This document shows positions 1 to 9,273 of a stretch of 64,000 nucleotides of DNA, in pieces. This stretch comes from Streptomyces flavochromogenes (GTDB lineage: Bacteria; Actinomycetota; Actinomycetes; Streptomycetales; Streptomycetaceae), in the NCBI RefSeq assembly GCF_000717595.1, contig NZ_JNZO01000014.1, positions 186,001-250,000 on the forward strand, given 5' to 3'. The notes beneath the pieces are model-generated. The model worked only from the letters and a program-made list of their open reading frames with translations. It did not search any database and was not told the DNA's origin. Every line of letters starts with the position of its first letter. Position 1 is the first letter of the stretch. A program made the position numbers and the translations under genes.

Positions 1-483
1 GTCTGGCGCGCGGACCACGGCACGGGCGTCGGCTGGAACACCAACACCGCCGACACCGGCCTCGTCGTCAACGGCGACGACGTCACCATGTACGGCCTGT
101 TCGTGGAGCACTACCAGAAGCACCAGACCGTCTGGAACGGCAACCGCGGCCGGACGTACTTCTACCAGAACGAAATGCCGTACGACCCGCCCCACCAGGC
201 CGCCTGGATGAACGGTTCGACCCAGGGCTACGCCGCCTACAAGGTCGCCGACTCGGTCACCAGCCACCAGGCCTACGGGCTCGGCAGCTACTGCTACTTC
301 AACGTCAATCCGGGCGTCACCGCCGAGCACGCCATCGAGGCACCCAACCGTCCCGACGTGCGCTTCCGGAACATGGTGACCGTCTCCCTCGGCGGGACCG
401 GCACGATCCGGCACGTCGTCAACGACCGCGGCGGACCGTCCGACTCCTCCACCAACGTCGCGAACCTGGTGAGTTACCCATGA
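1..483 (+). CDS. C-terminal part of a secreted right-handed beta-helix (GH55-like) protein, 5' end outside window
   Basis: The frame is open from base 1 and ends in TGA at 481-483, so only the last 160 residues are visible. The text is rich in Asn, Gly, Tyr and Trp with short hydrophobic strands (for example GLFVEHYQKHQ and AAWMNGSTQGY). This is the look of the parallel beta-helix found in GH55-like or 'coagulation factor 5/8 domain' secreted proteins of Streptomyces. The stop overlaps the start of the next gene by four bases (ATGA), so the two are probably co-translated and both exported. The family call comes from general resemblance; no catalytic residue can be assigned. Confidence 0.6.
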   Translation, partial: VWRADHGTGVGWNTNTADTGLVVNGDDVTMYGLFVEHYQKHQTVWNGNRGRTYFYQNEMPYDPPHQAAWMNGSTQGYAAYKVADSVTSHQAYGLGSYCYFNVNPGVTAEHAIEAPNRPDVRFRNMVTVSLGGTGTIRHVVNDRGGPSDSSTNVANLVSYP

Positions 484-1745
484 GACGACACCTGACACGA
501 CTGCTCGGCCTGATGGCGCTCGTCCTCGGCCTCGGCGCGGTCGCACCCGCCCAGGCGGCCCCGGCCGCACCCGACTTCCGGGTGATCGCGTTCTACAACG
601 GAACCTGGGACGCGGCCCACATCGACTTCGTGAAGGAGGCCAACGACTGGTTCCCCCGGACGGCCGCCGCCCAGAACTTCTCCTACACGGCGTCCACCGA
701 CTGGAACCTGCTCGCCAACGGCGGCGTGAACGCGTACGACGTCGTCCTCTTCCTCGACGACGCCCCCCAGAGCGCGGCCCAACGCGCCGGCTTCGAGCGG
801 TACATGCGCGACGGCGGCGGCTGGCTCGGCTTCCACGTCTCGGCGTTCACGACGAACGCCTCCGGCTGGAACTGGTACTACAACCAGTTCCTGGGCAGCG
901 GGAACTTCCGCTCCAACACCTGGGGTCCGACCACCGCCGTCGTCCGCACGGAGAACGGCTCCCACCCGGCCGCGGCCGGTCTGCCCACGACATGGACCTC
1001 CGCCGTCAGCGAGTGGTACAGCTGGTCGAACAACCTGCGGTCCAACCCGTCGATCAAGGTGCTCGCCTCGGTCGACCCGGTCGGCTTCCCGCTGGGCACC
1101 GACCCGAACCAGTCCTGGTACAGCGGTGACTACCCGCTCGTGTGGACCAACACGCAGTACCGCATGCTGTACGCGAACTTCGGCCACAACGCCATGAACT
1201 ACGAGACCGGCACCCGGCTCTCCTCCACGTTCGCCGACCCCACCCAGAACCGGCTCCTCCTCGACGGCCTCCGGTGGCTGGCGGGCGCCGGGACCACCCC
1301 GCCCGGCCCGTTCCCCGGGGACTCCTGGTACACCCTCGCCGCCGAGGCGAACGGACTGTGCGTCGACGTCAGGGCGGCGGGCACGGCCGACGGCACCCCC
1401 GTCCAGCAGTACCCCTGCAACGGCACCCAGGCCCAGCAGTTCCGCTTCACCCCGACGACCGACGGCCACACCCGGATCGGCGTCCGTACCGCTCCCCAGC
1501 AGTCCGTCGACGTCACGGACCGGTCGACGGCCGACGGGGCGCCACTGCAACTGTGGTCCTACGGGGGCGGCACGAACCAGCAGTGGCTGCCGGTGGCCGA
1601 GCCCTCCGGCCGGTACCACTTCGTCGCCCGCCACAGCGGCAAGTGCCTCACCACGACCGGCACGACCGCGGTCGGTGTCGCCCTCGTCCAACGCCGCTGC
1701 GACGGCTCCCCGTCGCAGAGCTTCCGCCCCACCGCGATGCCCTGA
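480..1745 (+). CDS. Secreted ThuA-domain protein with C-terminal ricin-type lectin domain
   Basis: A 421-residue protein beginning with a clear Sec signal peptide (Arg-rich start, Leu/Ala core, cleavage near APAQA-AP). Residues about 33-265 look like a ThuA-like domain: it starts with the strand FRVIAFYNG and contains LFLDDAP and GWLGFHVSAF. That fold is found in trehalose-utilisation and glutamine-amidotransferase-like proteins. Residues about 285-420 form a ricin B-type beta-trefoil with repeated Q-x-W/F signatures (NQQWLPV, QQFRF, SQSFRP). The lectin part should bind carbohydrate, while the ThuA part has no proven activity. The ATG overlaps the stop of the upstream beta-helix gene, and two strong hairpins follow, so this ends an operon of extracellular sugar-handling proteins. 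Confidence 0.85.
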   Translation: MRRHLTRLLGLMALVLGLGAVAPAQAAPAAPDFRVIAFYNGTWDAAHIDFVKEANDWFPRTAAAQNFSYTASTDWNLLANGGVNAYDVVLFLDDAPQSAAQRAGFERYMRDGGGWLGFHVSAFTTNASGWNWYYNQFLGSGNFRSNTWGPTTAVVRTENGSHPAAAGLPTTWTSAVSEWYSWSNNLRSNPSIKVLASVDPVGFPLGTDPNQSWYSGDYPLVWTNTQYRMLYANFGHNAMNYETGTRLSSTFADPTQNRLLLDGLRWLAGAGTTPPGPFPGDSWYTLAAEANGLCVDVRAAGTADGTPVQQYPCNGTQAQQFRFTPTTDGHTRIGVRTAPQQSVDVTDRSTADGAPLQLWSYGGGTNQQWLPVAEPSGRYHFVARHSGKCLTTTGTTAVGVALVQRRCDGSPSQSFRPTAMP

Positions 1746-1768
1746 CGGTCCCCCAGGACGTCACACCC

Positions 1769-1803
1769 CGCGGCCCCCGGGAACCCCGTGCCCGGGGGCC
1801 GCG
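1769..1803 (+). terminator. GC-rich hairpin after the ThuA-ricin gene
   Basis: A perfect 13-bp inverted repeat (1769-1781 with 1791-1803) and a 9-nt loop begins 24 bases after the stop codon. There is no T-run, as is usual in Streptomyces. It is the first of two hairpins in tandem. Confidence 0.75.
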
Positions 1804-1815
1804 ACAAGGGACCCT

Positions 1816-1848
1816 CCGATACCGCCGCCCCCCGGGCGGCGGTATCGG
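1816..1848 (+). terminator. Second tandem hairpin, 15-bp stem
   Basis: A perfect 15-bp stem (1816-1830 with 1834-1848) closes on a 3-nt CCC loop. It is placed 12 bases after the first hairpin. The rest of the 1746-2052 gap shows no gene and should carry the promoter of the GH89 gene. Confidence 0.75.
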
Positions 1849-2052
1849 CATGCGCGCCCGGCGCCCCGGACCGATCATCCGTACATGGCAGGTACTCCCC
1901 CACTTCCCGGGCCGACCGGCGCCGCCGGTACACCGGCGCCCCGTCAGAAGGGCGCGCCCGCGGCCCCGCCGGGTGCGGTGTCGCTAGTCTTCGTCGACCG
2001 GACCTCCCGAAGCACGCCTCGCCTTTCCGCTCGACCCGCAGCAGGGAGCCAG

Positions 2053-4407
2053 ATGGGCCGTCGCCCGATCCTTCGATGCCGTGCCGTCCTCGTCACCACG
2101 GCCCTCGCCGCCGTGATGACGACCGCGCTCGGAGTGCCACCGCTGTCGGGGGCCATCGCCTCGGCGGTCACGCCCGCCCCCGGCCCGCGGCCCGCGTCCG
2201 CCGGATCGGTCGCGCCGGCCGTCGGCACCCGGTCGGCCGCGGACGCCCCGTCCGGCCTCTTCGACGCCGCACCCGCCCGGGCGAGCCTGGAGCGCCTGCT
2301 GCCCTCCCGGGCGGCGCAGTTCACCCTGGTCCCGGTCGAGGAGCCCGCCTCGGGCGACTACTTCGCGGTCTCGGGCGAGGCCGGGGCGATCGTCGTCCGG
2401 GGCACCTCGCCGGCCACGCTCCTCACCGGTGTCGGCTGGTACCTGGAGCGGGTCGCCGGGGTCGACATCGGATGGCCCGGCGACAGCGTCGGCCGGCTGC
2501 CCGCCACGCTGCCCGCGGTCGCCGGGACCCTCACCCGGTCGGCCTCCGTGCCGCACCGCTACGCCCTGAACGACACCGACGAGGGGTACTCCGGCGCCTA
2601 CCGCGACTTCGCGTCCTACCAGCACGACATCGACCTGATGGCGCTGCACGGCGTGAACGAGGTCTTCGTCCCCACCGGGGCCGAGTACCCGTACTACCGG
2701 GCGCTGCAGGAGTTCGGCTACAGCGCGGCGGAGCTGCGCGCCTGGATCCCCGCGCCGGCCCATCAGGGCTGGTGGCTGCTGCAGAACCTGTCGGGGTTCG
2801 GCGGGCCGGTCTCCGAGCAGCTCGTCGAGGCCCGGGCGGCGCTGGGCGGACGGATCGCGAGCCACCTCCGGTCGCTCGGGATGACGCCCGTGCTGCCGGG
2901 CTTCTTCGGCACCGTGCCCTCGGACTTCGCGGCGCGCAACGACGGCGCGGTCACCGTCCCGCAGGGCAAGTGGGTGGGCTTCGAGCGGCCCTCCTGGCTG
3001 GATCCGACCGGGCCCGTCTTCGCCCCGCTCGCCGCCGCCTACTACCGCTTCCAGCAGGCGCGGTTCGGTGTCACCGACATGTTCAAGATGGACCTGCTGC
3101 ACGAGGGCGGGGTCGCGGGCACGGTGGACGTCGCGGCGGCGGCCGGGTCCGTCCAGCGGGCCCTGGACACCGCGCGTCCCGGCGCCACCTGGGTCATGCT
3201 CGGCTGGCAGAACAACCCGACCCCGGCCCTCCTGAGCGGCGTGGACCACCGCCGGGTCCTGATCGTCGACGGCCTCTCCGACCGGTACGACGGGCTCGAC
3301 CGCGAGGCCCGGTGGGGCGGGACGCCGTACGCGTTCGGCACGATCCCCAACTTCGGCGGCCACACCAGCATCGGCGCCAACACCGGCGCGTGGGTGGACC
3401 GCTTCCACGCCTGGCTCGGCAAGCAGGACAGCGCGCTGCGCGGCATCGCGTACCTCCCCGAGGGCACCGGCGCGAACCCCGCCGCGTTCGACCTCTTCAC
3501 CGAGCTCGCCTGGCAGCAGGATCCGGTCGACCAGAAGGGCTGGTTCGCCGCGTACGCCGCCCGACGCTACGGCGGTACGGACCCCCATGCGGCGGCCGCG
3601 TGGGAGCAGCTGCGCCTCGGCCCGTACAGCATGCGGTCCGGGACCTGGAGCGAGCCGCAGGACAGCCTCTTCGCCGCACGGCCGGGTCTGACCGCGACCA
3701 CCGCCGCGAAATGGAGCCCGAAGGCCATGCGGTACGACTCCGCCACGGTCGAGCGGGCGCTCGCGGAACTGCTCCGGGTGGCGCCCCGGCTGCGGACCAC
3801 GGACGCGTACCGGTTCGACCTCGTGGACGTGGCGCGTCAGGCGCTCACCAACCGCGGCCGGGTGCTGCTGCCGCGCGTCAAGGCCGCGTACGACGCCGGG
3901 GACCTGACGGGCTTCCGGGCGCTGGTTCGGGAGTGGCAGGCGCACGAGGAGCTGCTGGGGCGGCTCGTCGGCTCCGACCGGCGGTTCCTGATCGGTCCCT
4001 GGCTGGCCGACGCACGCGCCTGGGGCGCCGACGCGGAGGAACGGGACCGGTTGGAGTACGACGCCCGCTCGATCCTCACGACCTGGGCCGACAGGGGGCC
4101 GAGCGAGGCGGGTGGTCTGCGCGACTACGCCAACCGTGAATGGTCCGGCCTCGTCCAGGACGTCTACGCGCCGCGCTGGGCCGCCTACTTCGCGAGTCTC
4201 GACCGTGCGCTGGTGAACGGGACCGCGCCGGTCCCCGTCGACTGGTTCGCGCGGGACGACGCCTGGGCGCGGGGCCACCGGCGCTACCCGACGACGCCCA
4301 CGGGCGACCCCTTCGCCCTGGCGGGCGAGGTGCGCGCCGCCCTGGGGACGGCCACGGGGTCGACGGCAGCCGCTCGGGGCGGGACGTCCGCGGCCGCCGG
4401 CCGATGA
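2053..4407 (+). CDS. Secreted alpha-N-acetylglucosaminidase, GH89 (NAGLU-like)
   Basis: A 784-residue enzyme that should hydrolyse terminal alpha-linked N-acetylglucosamine outside the cell. I start it at ATG 2053, after AGGGAG, because the frame upstream is Pro/Arg-rich and unlike protein. The N-terminus is a signal peptide. An N-terminal domain (residues about 70-170) precedes a catalytic barrel with GH89-like text: WVMLGWQNNP, MDLLHEGG and YLPEGTG. The glutamates in the last two motifs are Glu351 and Glu470, 119 apart, close to the 118-residue spacing of the catalytic pair I recall for the Clostridium perfringens GH89 enzyme. A helical C-terminal domain follows. It lies alone between a terminator and the next gene, among other secreted carbohydrate-active proteins. 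Confidence 0.88.
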   Translation: MGRRPILRCRAVLVTTALAAVMTTALGVPPLSGAIASAVTPAPGPRPASAGSVAPAVGTRSAADAPSGLFDAAPARASLERLLPSRAAQFTLVPVEEPASGDYFAVSGEAGAIVVRGTSPATLLTGVGWYLERVAGVDIGWPGDSVGRLPATLPAVAGTLTRSASVPHRYALNDTDEGYSGAYRDFASYQHDIDLMALHGVNEVFVPTGAEYPYYRALQEFGYSAAELRAWIPAPAHQGWWLLQNLSGFGGPVSEQLVEARAALGGRIASHLRSLGMTPVLPGFFGTVPSDFAARNDGAVTVPQGKWVGFERPSWLDPTGPVFAPLAAAYYRFQQARFGVTDMFKMDLLHEGGVAGTVDVAAAAGSVQRALDTARPGATWVMLGWQNNPTPALLSGVDHRRVLIVDGLSDRYDGLDREARWGGTPYAFGTIPNFGGHTSIGANTGAWVDRFHAWLGKQDSALRGIAYLPEGTGANPAAFDLFTELAWQQDPVDQKGWFAAYAARRYGGTDPHAAAAWEQLRLGPYSMRSGTWSEPQDSLFAARPGLTATTAAKWSPKAMRYDSATVERALAELLRVAPRLRTTDAYRFDLVDVARQALTNRGRVLLPRVKAAYDAGDLTGFRALVREWQAHEELLGRLVGSDRRFLIGPWLADARAWGADAEERDRLEYDARSILTTWADRGPSEAGGLRDYANREWSGLVQDVYAPRWAAYFASLDRALVNGTAPVPVDWFARDDAWARGHRRYPTTPTGDPFALAGEVRAALGTATGSTAAARGGTSAAAGR

Positions 4408-4478
4408 GTTCTCGCCGTTCCCGGGGTCTACCCGATGTTCGCTGTGCTCGACGAACGACAGCCGATGAGGGAGAAGCC

Positions 4479-5105
4479 GTGACGGACGATGTCTGGCCGA
4501 TGGTGCACGCCGAGCGGGCGGCGCTGATCGGCGACCTGGCGCACCTGGAGGACGAGCGGTGGCGGGAGCCGTCGCTCTGCGAGGGCTGGACCGTGCACGA
4601 CGTGCTCGCCCATCTGGTCGACAACGCCCGCGCGACGCGCCTCGGCTTCCTCAGGGACATGGTGCTCGCGCGGTTCGACTTCGACCGCCAGAACACGCGC
4701 GGAGTGGAACGCGAGCGCGGGGCCACTCCGCAGGAGACCCTGGAGCGGTTCCGCCGGGTGGCGTCGAGGACGTCGGCGCCTCCCGCGCCGCTGGACAGCC
4801 GGCTCGTCGAGGAGATCGTCCACGGGGAGGACATCCGGCGGCCCCTGGGCCTCGCCCGCTCCTACCCGCCGCGGGCCGTCGTCCGGGCCCTCCGCCTCCA
4901 GGCGCGCACCCCGGTGTCGTTCGGCGGAGCGAGGGAACTCCTGTCCCGCGTCCGGATCACGGCGACGGACACCGACCTGACGGCCGGAACCGGGCCCGAG
5001 GCACAGGGCCCCGCGCTGTCCCTGCTCCTCGCGGTGACGGGGCGCACGGCGGTGCTGGACGATCTCCACGGTCCGGGGGTGGCCGTGCTGTCGGCGGGCG
5101 GCTGA
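4479..5105 (+). CDS. Maleylpyruvate isomerase family, mycothiol-dependent enzyme
   Basis: A 208-residue cytosolic protein starting at GTG 4479 after GAGGGAGAAG. The N-terminal DinB-like helical bundle carries the family metal-binding pattern: GWTVHDVLAHLVD near residue 35 and EIVHGEDIRRPLG near residue 112, with histidines that bind a divalent metal in characterised members. Members use mycothiol, the actinomycete low-molecular-weight thiol, but most paralogues have unknown substrates, so no reaction is assigned. It follows the GH89 gene on the same strand after about 70 bases. The 215-bp gap that follows has no gene and should hold the promoter of the synthetase gene. Confidence 0.82.
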   Translation: MTDDVWPMVHAERAALIGDLAHLEDERWREPSLCEGWTVHDVLAHLVDNARATRLGFLRDMVLARFDFDRQNTRGVERERGATPQETLERFRRVASRTSAPPAPLDSRLVEEIVHGEDIRRPLGLARSYPPRAVVRALRLQARTPVSFGGARELLSRVRITATDTDLTAGTGPEAQGPALSLLLAVTGRTAVLDDLHGPGVAVLSAGG

Positions 5106-5320
5106 GCCCGCGGGCGCCCGAACGGCACCGGGTCACCGTACGGTCACCTGGAATCCGCCTCCAATACCGTCCTCTACCAGCCACGCGCAAGGTGTCGACC
5201 GGAGAATCCTGGCCGACGCACTAGACTGGCGGGCTGTTTGGCGTCGGAACGGAACAACCCGGGCAGACCCGGGCTCCTCCCGACGACCCGGACGTTGCCG
5301 GGAACGAGACGCGAGGTCCG

Positions 5321-8300
5321 ATGGCAGCCACACCCGAGCACGGTGAGACCGCTCTGCTCCACGACGGGGACGCGTGGGAGGAGGAGTCCGGGAAGTCCGC
5401 CCGGTTCTCCGCCGGGCCCGCCGCCCCGGTGCGCACCCTCGTCGACATCTTCGAGGCCTCGGTACGGGCCTACCCCGACGAGCTCGCCCTGGACGACGGC
5501 GGCACCAGGCTGACCTACCGGGCGCTGGCGGTGGAGGTCGAGCACCGGCGGCGCGCGCTCGCGGCCGCCGGTGTGGGGCTCGGCGACCGGGTGGGCGTCC
5601 GGGTGCCGTCCGGGACGAACGAGCTGTACGTGGCCATCCTCGCCGTGCTCGCCGCGGGAGCCGCCTATGTGCCGGTCGATGCCGAGGACCCGGACGAGCG
5701 GGCCGAGCTGGTCTTCGGCGAGGCCGGTGTGCGGGCCGTGGTCGGCGCGGAGCAGCGGATCGTCGTCACCGGGCGGGAGGGCGACGGTGCCACCGCCGGG
5801 CGCCCCGGGCCCGAACACGACGCGTGGATCATCTTCACCTCGGGCTCCACGGGCAAGCCCAAGGGTGTCGCCGTCAGCCACCGCAGCGCCGCCGCGTTCG
5901 TGGACGCCGAGGCCGCGCTGTTCCTCGTCGACGAGCCGATCGGGCCCGGCGACCGGGTCATGGCGGGCCTCTCCGTCGCCTTCGACGCCTCCTGCGAGGA
6001 GATGTGGCTGGCCTGGCGCTACGGCGCCTGCCTGGTGCCCGTCCCCCGGTCGCAGGTGCGCAGCGGCGCCGACCTCGGCCCCTGGCTGGTGGAGCAGGAG
6101 ATCACGGTGGTCTCCACCGTGCCGACGCTCGCCGCGCTCTGGGATCCGGAGACCCTCGACGAGGTCCGGCTGCTGATCTTCGGCGGCGAGGCCTGCCCGC
6201 CCGAGCTGACCCAGCGCCTGGTCACCGAGGGCCGCGAGGTGTGGAACACGTACGGCCCCACCGAGGCCACCGTCGTCGCCTGTGCCTCCCTGCTGACCGG
6301 TGAGGAGCCGATCAGGATCGGTCTCCCGCTGAACGGCTGGGAGCTGGCCGTGGTCGACGAGTCCGGTGAGCCGGTGCCGATGGGCGGCAGCGGCCAGCTG
6401 GTGATCGGCGGCGTCGGGCTCGCCCGCTACCTCGACCCCGAGAAGGACGCGGAGAAGTACGCCCCGCTGGAACCCCTCGGCTGGGAGCGCGCGTACCGCA
6501 GCGGGGACCTCGTCCGCGCCGAGCCGGAAGGTCTGGTCTTCCTCGGCCGCGGAGACGAGCAGATCAAGCTCGGCGGCCGCCGCATCGAGCTGGGCGAGGT
6601 GGACTCCGCGCTCCAGGGCCTGCCCGGCGTCGCCGGTGCGGCCGCCGCCGTCCGTACCGCGCGCAGTGGTAACCAGCTGCTCGTCGGCTATCTCGTGACG
6701 CAGGAGGGCTGGGACCACGCGGCGGCGGTCGAGCGGCTGCGCGCCGAGCTTCCCGCGGCTCTCGTGCCGCTCCTCGCGCCCGTCGCCGACCTGCCCACCC
6801 GCACATCGGGCAAGGTGGACCGGGACGCGCTGCCGTGGCCGCTGCCCGACCTGGAGACCACCGGCCCGTCCGAGCAGCTGTACGGCACGGAGGCCTGGCT
6901 CGCCGAGCAGTGGAGCGAGACCCTCGGCGTGGCCGTCACCGGCCCCGCCGACGACTTCTTCGCGATCGGCGGCAACAGCCTCGCCGCCGCCCAGCTCACC
7001 ACCCGGCTGCGCACCCGCTATCCGGGCGCGGCCGTCGTCGACATCTACCAGCAGCCCACCCTGCGCAAGCTGGCCCGGCGCCTGGAGAAGTCCGCCCAGG
7101 ACGACGGGGCCGTACGGACGATTCCGCCGGTGCCGTTCCGGGCCGGGCTTCTCCAGACCGTCCTGCTGCTTCCGCTGTTCACGGTGATCGGGCTCCGCTG
7201 GACGGTGGCGCTGCTCGCGCTCGGCAACGTCCTGCGCTGGTTCGGGGCCCATCCCTGGGCGCCGACCGCCTCGTGGTGGGTGGTGGCCGCCGGTGCGGCG
7301 CTGCTCTTCAGTCCGCCCGGCCGGCTGGCGATCGCCGCGGGCGGGGCACGGCTGCTGCTGCGCGGGGTGAAGGCCGGACGTCATCCGCGGGGCGGCAGCG
7401 TCCATCTGCGGCTGTGGACCGCCGAGCGGCTCGCCGAGTTCGTCGGCGCGACCTCGCTCACCGGATCCTGGCTGGAGCGGTACGCGCGGGCGCTCGGCGC
7501 CAAGGTGGGCCCGGACGTGGACCTGCACGCGCTGCCGCCGGTCACGGGCATGCTCAAGCTCGGCCGCGGCTGCGCCGTGGAGTCCGAGGTGGACCTCTCC
7601 GGCTACTGGCTGGACGGCGACCGGCTGGAGATCGGCCCGGTGAAGGTCGGCGCGGGCGCCGTGGTCGGCACCCGCAGCCTGCTGTTCCCCGGGGCGCGGG
7701 TCGGCAAGCGGGCCGAGGTGGCACCCGGCTCGGCCGTGGCGGGGCAGATCCCGACCGGGCAGCGCTGGGCCGGTGCGCCCGCGGGCAAGCTCGGAAAGGC
7801 CAAGCGGAACTGGCCCAAGGAGCGGCCGGCGCGGCCGCTCCGCTGGCGGGCGGTCTACGGGGCGACCGGATTCCTCCTCACGGTTCTGCCGTTGCTCGCC
7901 GCCCTGCCCGCGCTGCTCGTCGTGAGCCGCTTCGTGCCCGCCGACGCCGGGCTAGCCGAGGCGCTGCGGGGAGCGCTGCTCGCCGTGGTGCCCGGGGCGC
8001 TCGCCTACGGGTTCGCGTACGCGACGCTCGTGCTCGTCTCGGTGCGGCTGCTCAGCCTCGGGCTTCGCACCGGCAGCCATCCGACGCACAGCCGGGTCGC
8101 CTGGCAGGCGTGGACCGTCACACAGCTGATGGACCTGGCGCGGGAGACGCTGTTCCCGCTGTACGCCGGGCTGATCACCCCGGTCTGGCTGCGGCTGCTC
8201 GGGATGAAGATCGGCCGGGGCGCCGAGGTGTCCACGGTGCTCGCCCTGCCGAGCCTCACCACGGTCGGCGAGGGCGCGTTCCTCGCCGACGACACCTTGA

Positions 8301-9229
8301 CCGCCCCGTACGAGCTGGGCGGCGGCTGGGTGCGGATCGGGCACTCCGAGATCGGCCGCCGGGCTTTCCTCGGCAACTCCGGCATGACCGCGCCGGGCCG
8401 CACGGTGCCGGACGACGGACTGGTCGGCGTCCTGTCGGCGACGCCGAAGAAGGCCAAGAAGGGCAGCTCGTACCTGGGCCTGCCCCCGGTCAGGCTGCCG
8501 CGGTCCGCGGCGGACTCCGACCGGAGCCGGACGTACGACCCGCCCGCGCGGCTGCTGTGGGCGCGCGGTCTGGTGGAGCTCTTCCGGCTCCTCCCGGTGT
8601 TCTCCTCGGCCGCCCTCGCGGTCCTGACCGTGGCGGCCCTCTGCGCCCTGGCCACCGCGACCGGTCTGGGGGTCTGGGGCACTGCGCTGCTGTCCGGAGC
8701 GGTCCTGCTCGCCGCGGGTGCGGCCGCCTGCCTCGTCTCGGTGGCCGCGAAGTGGCTGCTCGTGGGCCGGCACCGGACGGGTGAGCACCCGCTGTGGTCC
8801 GGCTTCGTGTGGCGCAACGAGCTGGCCGACACGTTCGTCGAGGTCCTCGCCGTGCCGTGGCTGGTCGGATCGGTGCCGGGGACGCCGCTGCTCAACCTGT
8901 GGCTGCGCGGGCTCGGGGCCCGGGTCGGCCGGGGCGTGTGGTGCGAGAGCTACTGGCTGCCCGAGACGGACCTGGTCGTGCTCGGTGACGCGGTCAGCGT
9001 GAACCGTGGCTGTGTCTTGCAGACTCACCTCTTCCACGACCGGATCTTGAGGACGGATACTGTGGTCCTCCGCGAGGGCGCCACCCTGGGCCCGGGCGGA
9101 ATCGTCCTGCCCGGCAGTTCGGTCGGGGCCCGCAGCACGCTGGGTCCCGCCTCTCTCGTGATGGCCGGGGAATCCGTCCCCGCCGACACCCGCTGGCTGG
9201 GCAATCCGATCGAGGCGTGGCGGGCCTGA
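5321..9229 (+). CDS. Pls/PosA-family single-module non-ribosomal peptide synthetase with membrane-bound C-terminal half
   Basis: A 1302-residue enzyme with the build of epsilon-poly-L-lysine synthetase. An adenylation domain (about 25-530) has the A3 motif FTSGSTGKPKG, A4 FDASCEE, A5 NTYGPTEA, A7 YRSGDLV and A10 TSGKVDRDALP. A carrier domain follows with FFAIGGNSL; its serine, near residue 553, takes phosphopantetheine. The C-terminal half has three pairs of membrane segments (about 613-680, 845-930, 1080-1145) that alternate with three soluble domains containing hexapeptide-like GXXV repeats. In Pls these join amino acids iteratively without thioesterase or condensation domains. Aligning the pocket by eye with GrsA gives DAESIGTVVK, close to lysine-type codes as I remember them. 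GAGG sits 6 bases before the ATG. An M1 peptidase gene follows after 44 bases. The product is not known. Confidence 0.85.
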   Translation: MAATPEHGETALLHDGDAWEEESGKSARFSAGPAAPVRTLVDIFEASVRAYPDELALDDGGTRLTYRALAVEVEHRRRALAAAGVGLGDRVGVRVPSGTNELYVAILAVLAAGAAYVPVDAEDPDERAELVFGEAGVRAVVGAEQRIVVTGREGDGATAGRPGPEHDAWIIFTSGSTGKPKGVAVSHRSAAAFVDAEAALFLVDEPIGPGDRVMAGLSVAFDASCEEMWLAWRYGACLVPVPRSQVRSGADLGPWLVEQEITVVSTVPTLAALWDPETLDEVRLLIFGGEACPPELTQRLVTEGREVWNTYGPTEATVVACASLLTGEEPIRIGLPLNGWELAVVDESGEPVPMGGSGQLVIGGVGLARYLDPEKDAEKYAPLEPLGWERAYRSGDLVRAEPEGLVFLGRGDEQIKLGGRRIELGEVDSALQGLPGVAGAAAAVRTARSGNQLLVGYLVTQEGWDHAAAVERLRAELPAALVPLLAPVADLPTRTSGKVDRDALPWPLPDLETTGPSEQLYGTEAWLAEQWSETLGVAVTGPADDFFAIGGNSLAAAQLTTRLRTRYPGAAVVDIYQQPTLRKLARRLEKSAQDDGAVRTIPPVPFRAGLLQTVLLLPLFTVIGLRWTVALLALGNVLRWFGAHPWAPTASWWVVAAGAALLFSPPGRLAIAAGGARLLLRGVKAGRHPRGGSVHLRLWTAERLAEFVGATSLTGSWLERYARALGAKVGPDVDLHALPPVTGMLKLGRGCAVESEVDLSGYWLDGDRLEIGPVKVGAGAVVGTRSLLFPGARVGKRAEVAPGSAVAGQIPTGQRWAGAPAGKLGKAKRNWPKERPARPLRWRAVYGATGFLLTVLPLLAALPALLVVSRFVPADAGLAEALRGALLAVVPGALAYGFAYATLVLVSVRLLSLGLRTGSHPTHSRVAWQAWTVTQLMDLARETLFPLYAGLITPVWLRLLGMKIGRGAEVSTVLALPSLTTVGEGAFLADDTLTAPYELGGGWVRIGHSEIGRRAFLGNSGMTAPGRTVPDDGLVGVLSATPKKAKKGSSYLGLPPVRLPRSAADSDRSRTYDPPARLLWARGLVELFRLLPVFSSAALAVLTVAALCALATATGLGVWGTALLSGAVLLAAGAAACLVSVAAKWLLVGRHRTGEHPLWSGFVWRNELADTFVEVLAVPWLVGSVPGTPLLNLWLRGLGARVGRGVWCESYWLPETDLVVLGDAVSVNRGCVLQTHLFHDRILRTDTVVLREGATLGPGGIVLPGSSVGARSTLGPASLVMAGESVPADTRWLGNPIEAWRA

Positions 9230-9273
9230 ACGGGCAGCACGAGCACAGCACAGGGCAGGGAGCGGGAGCAGCA

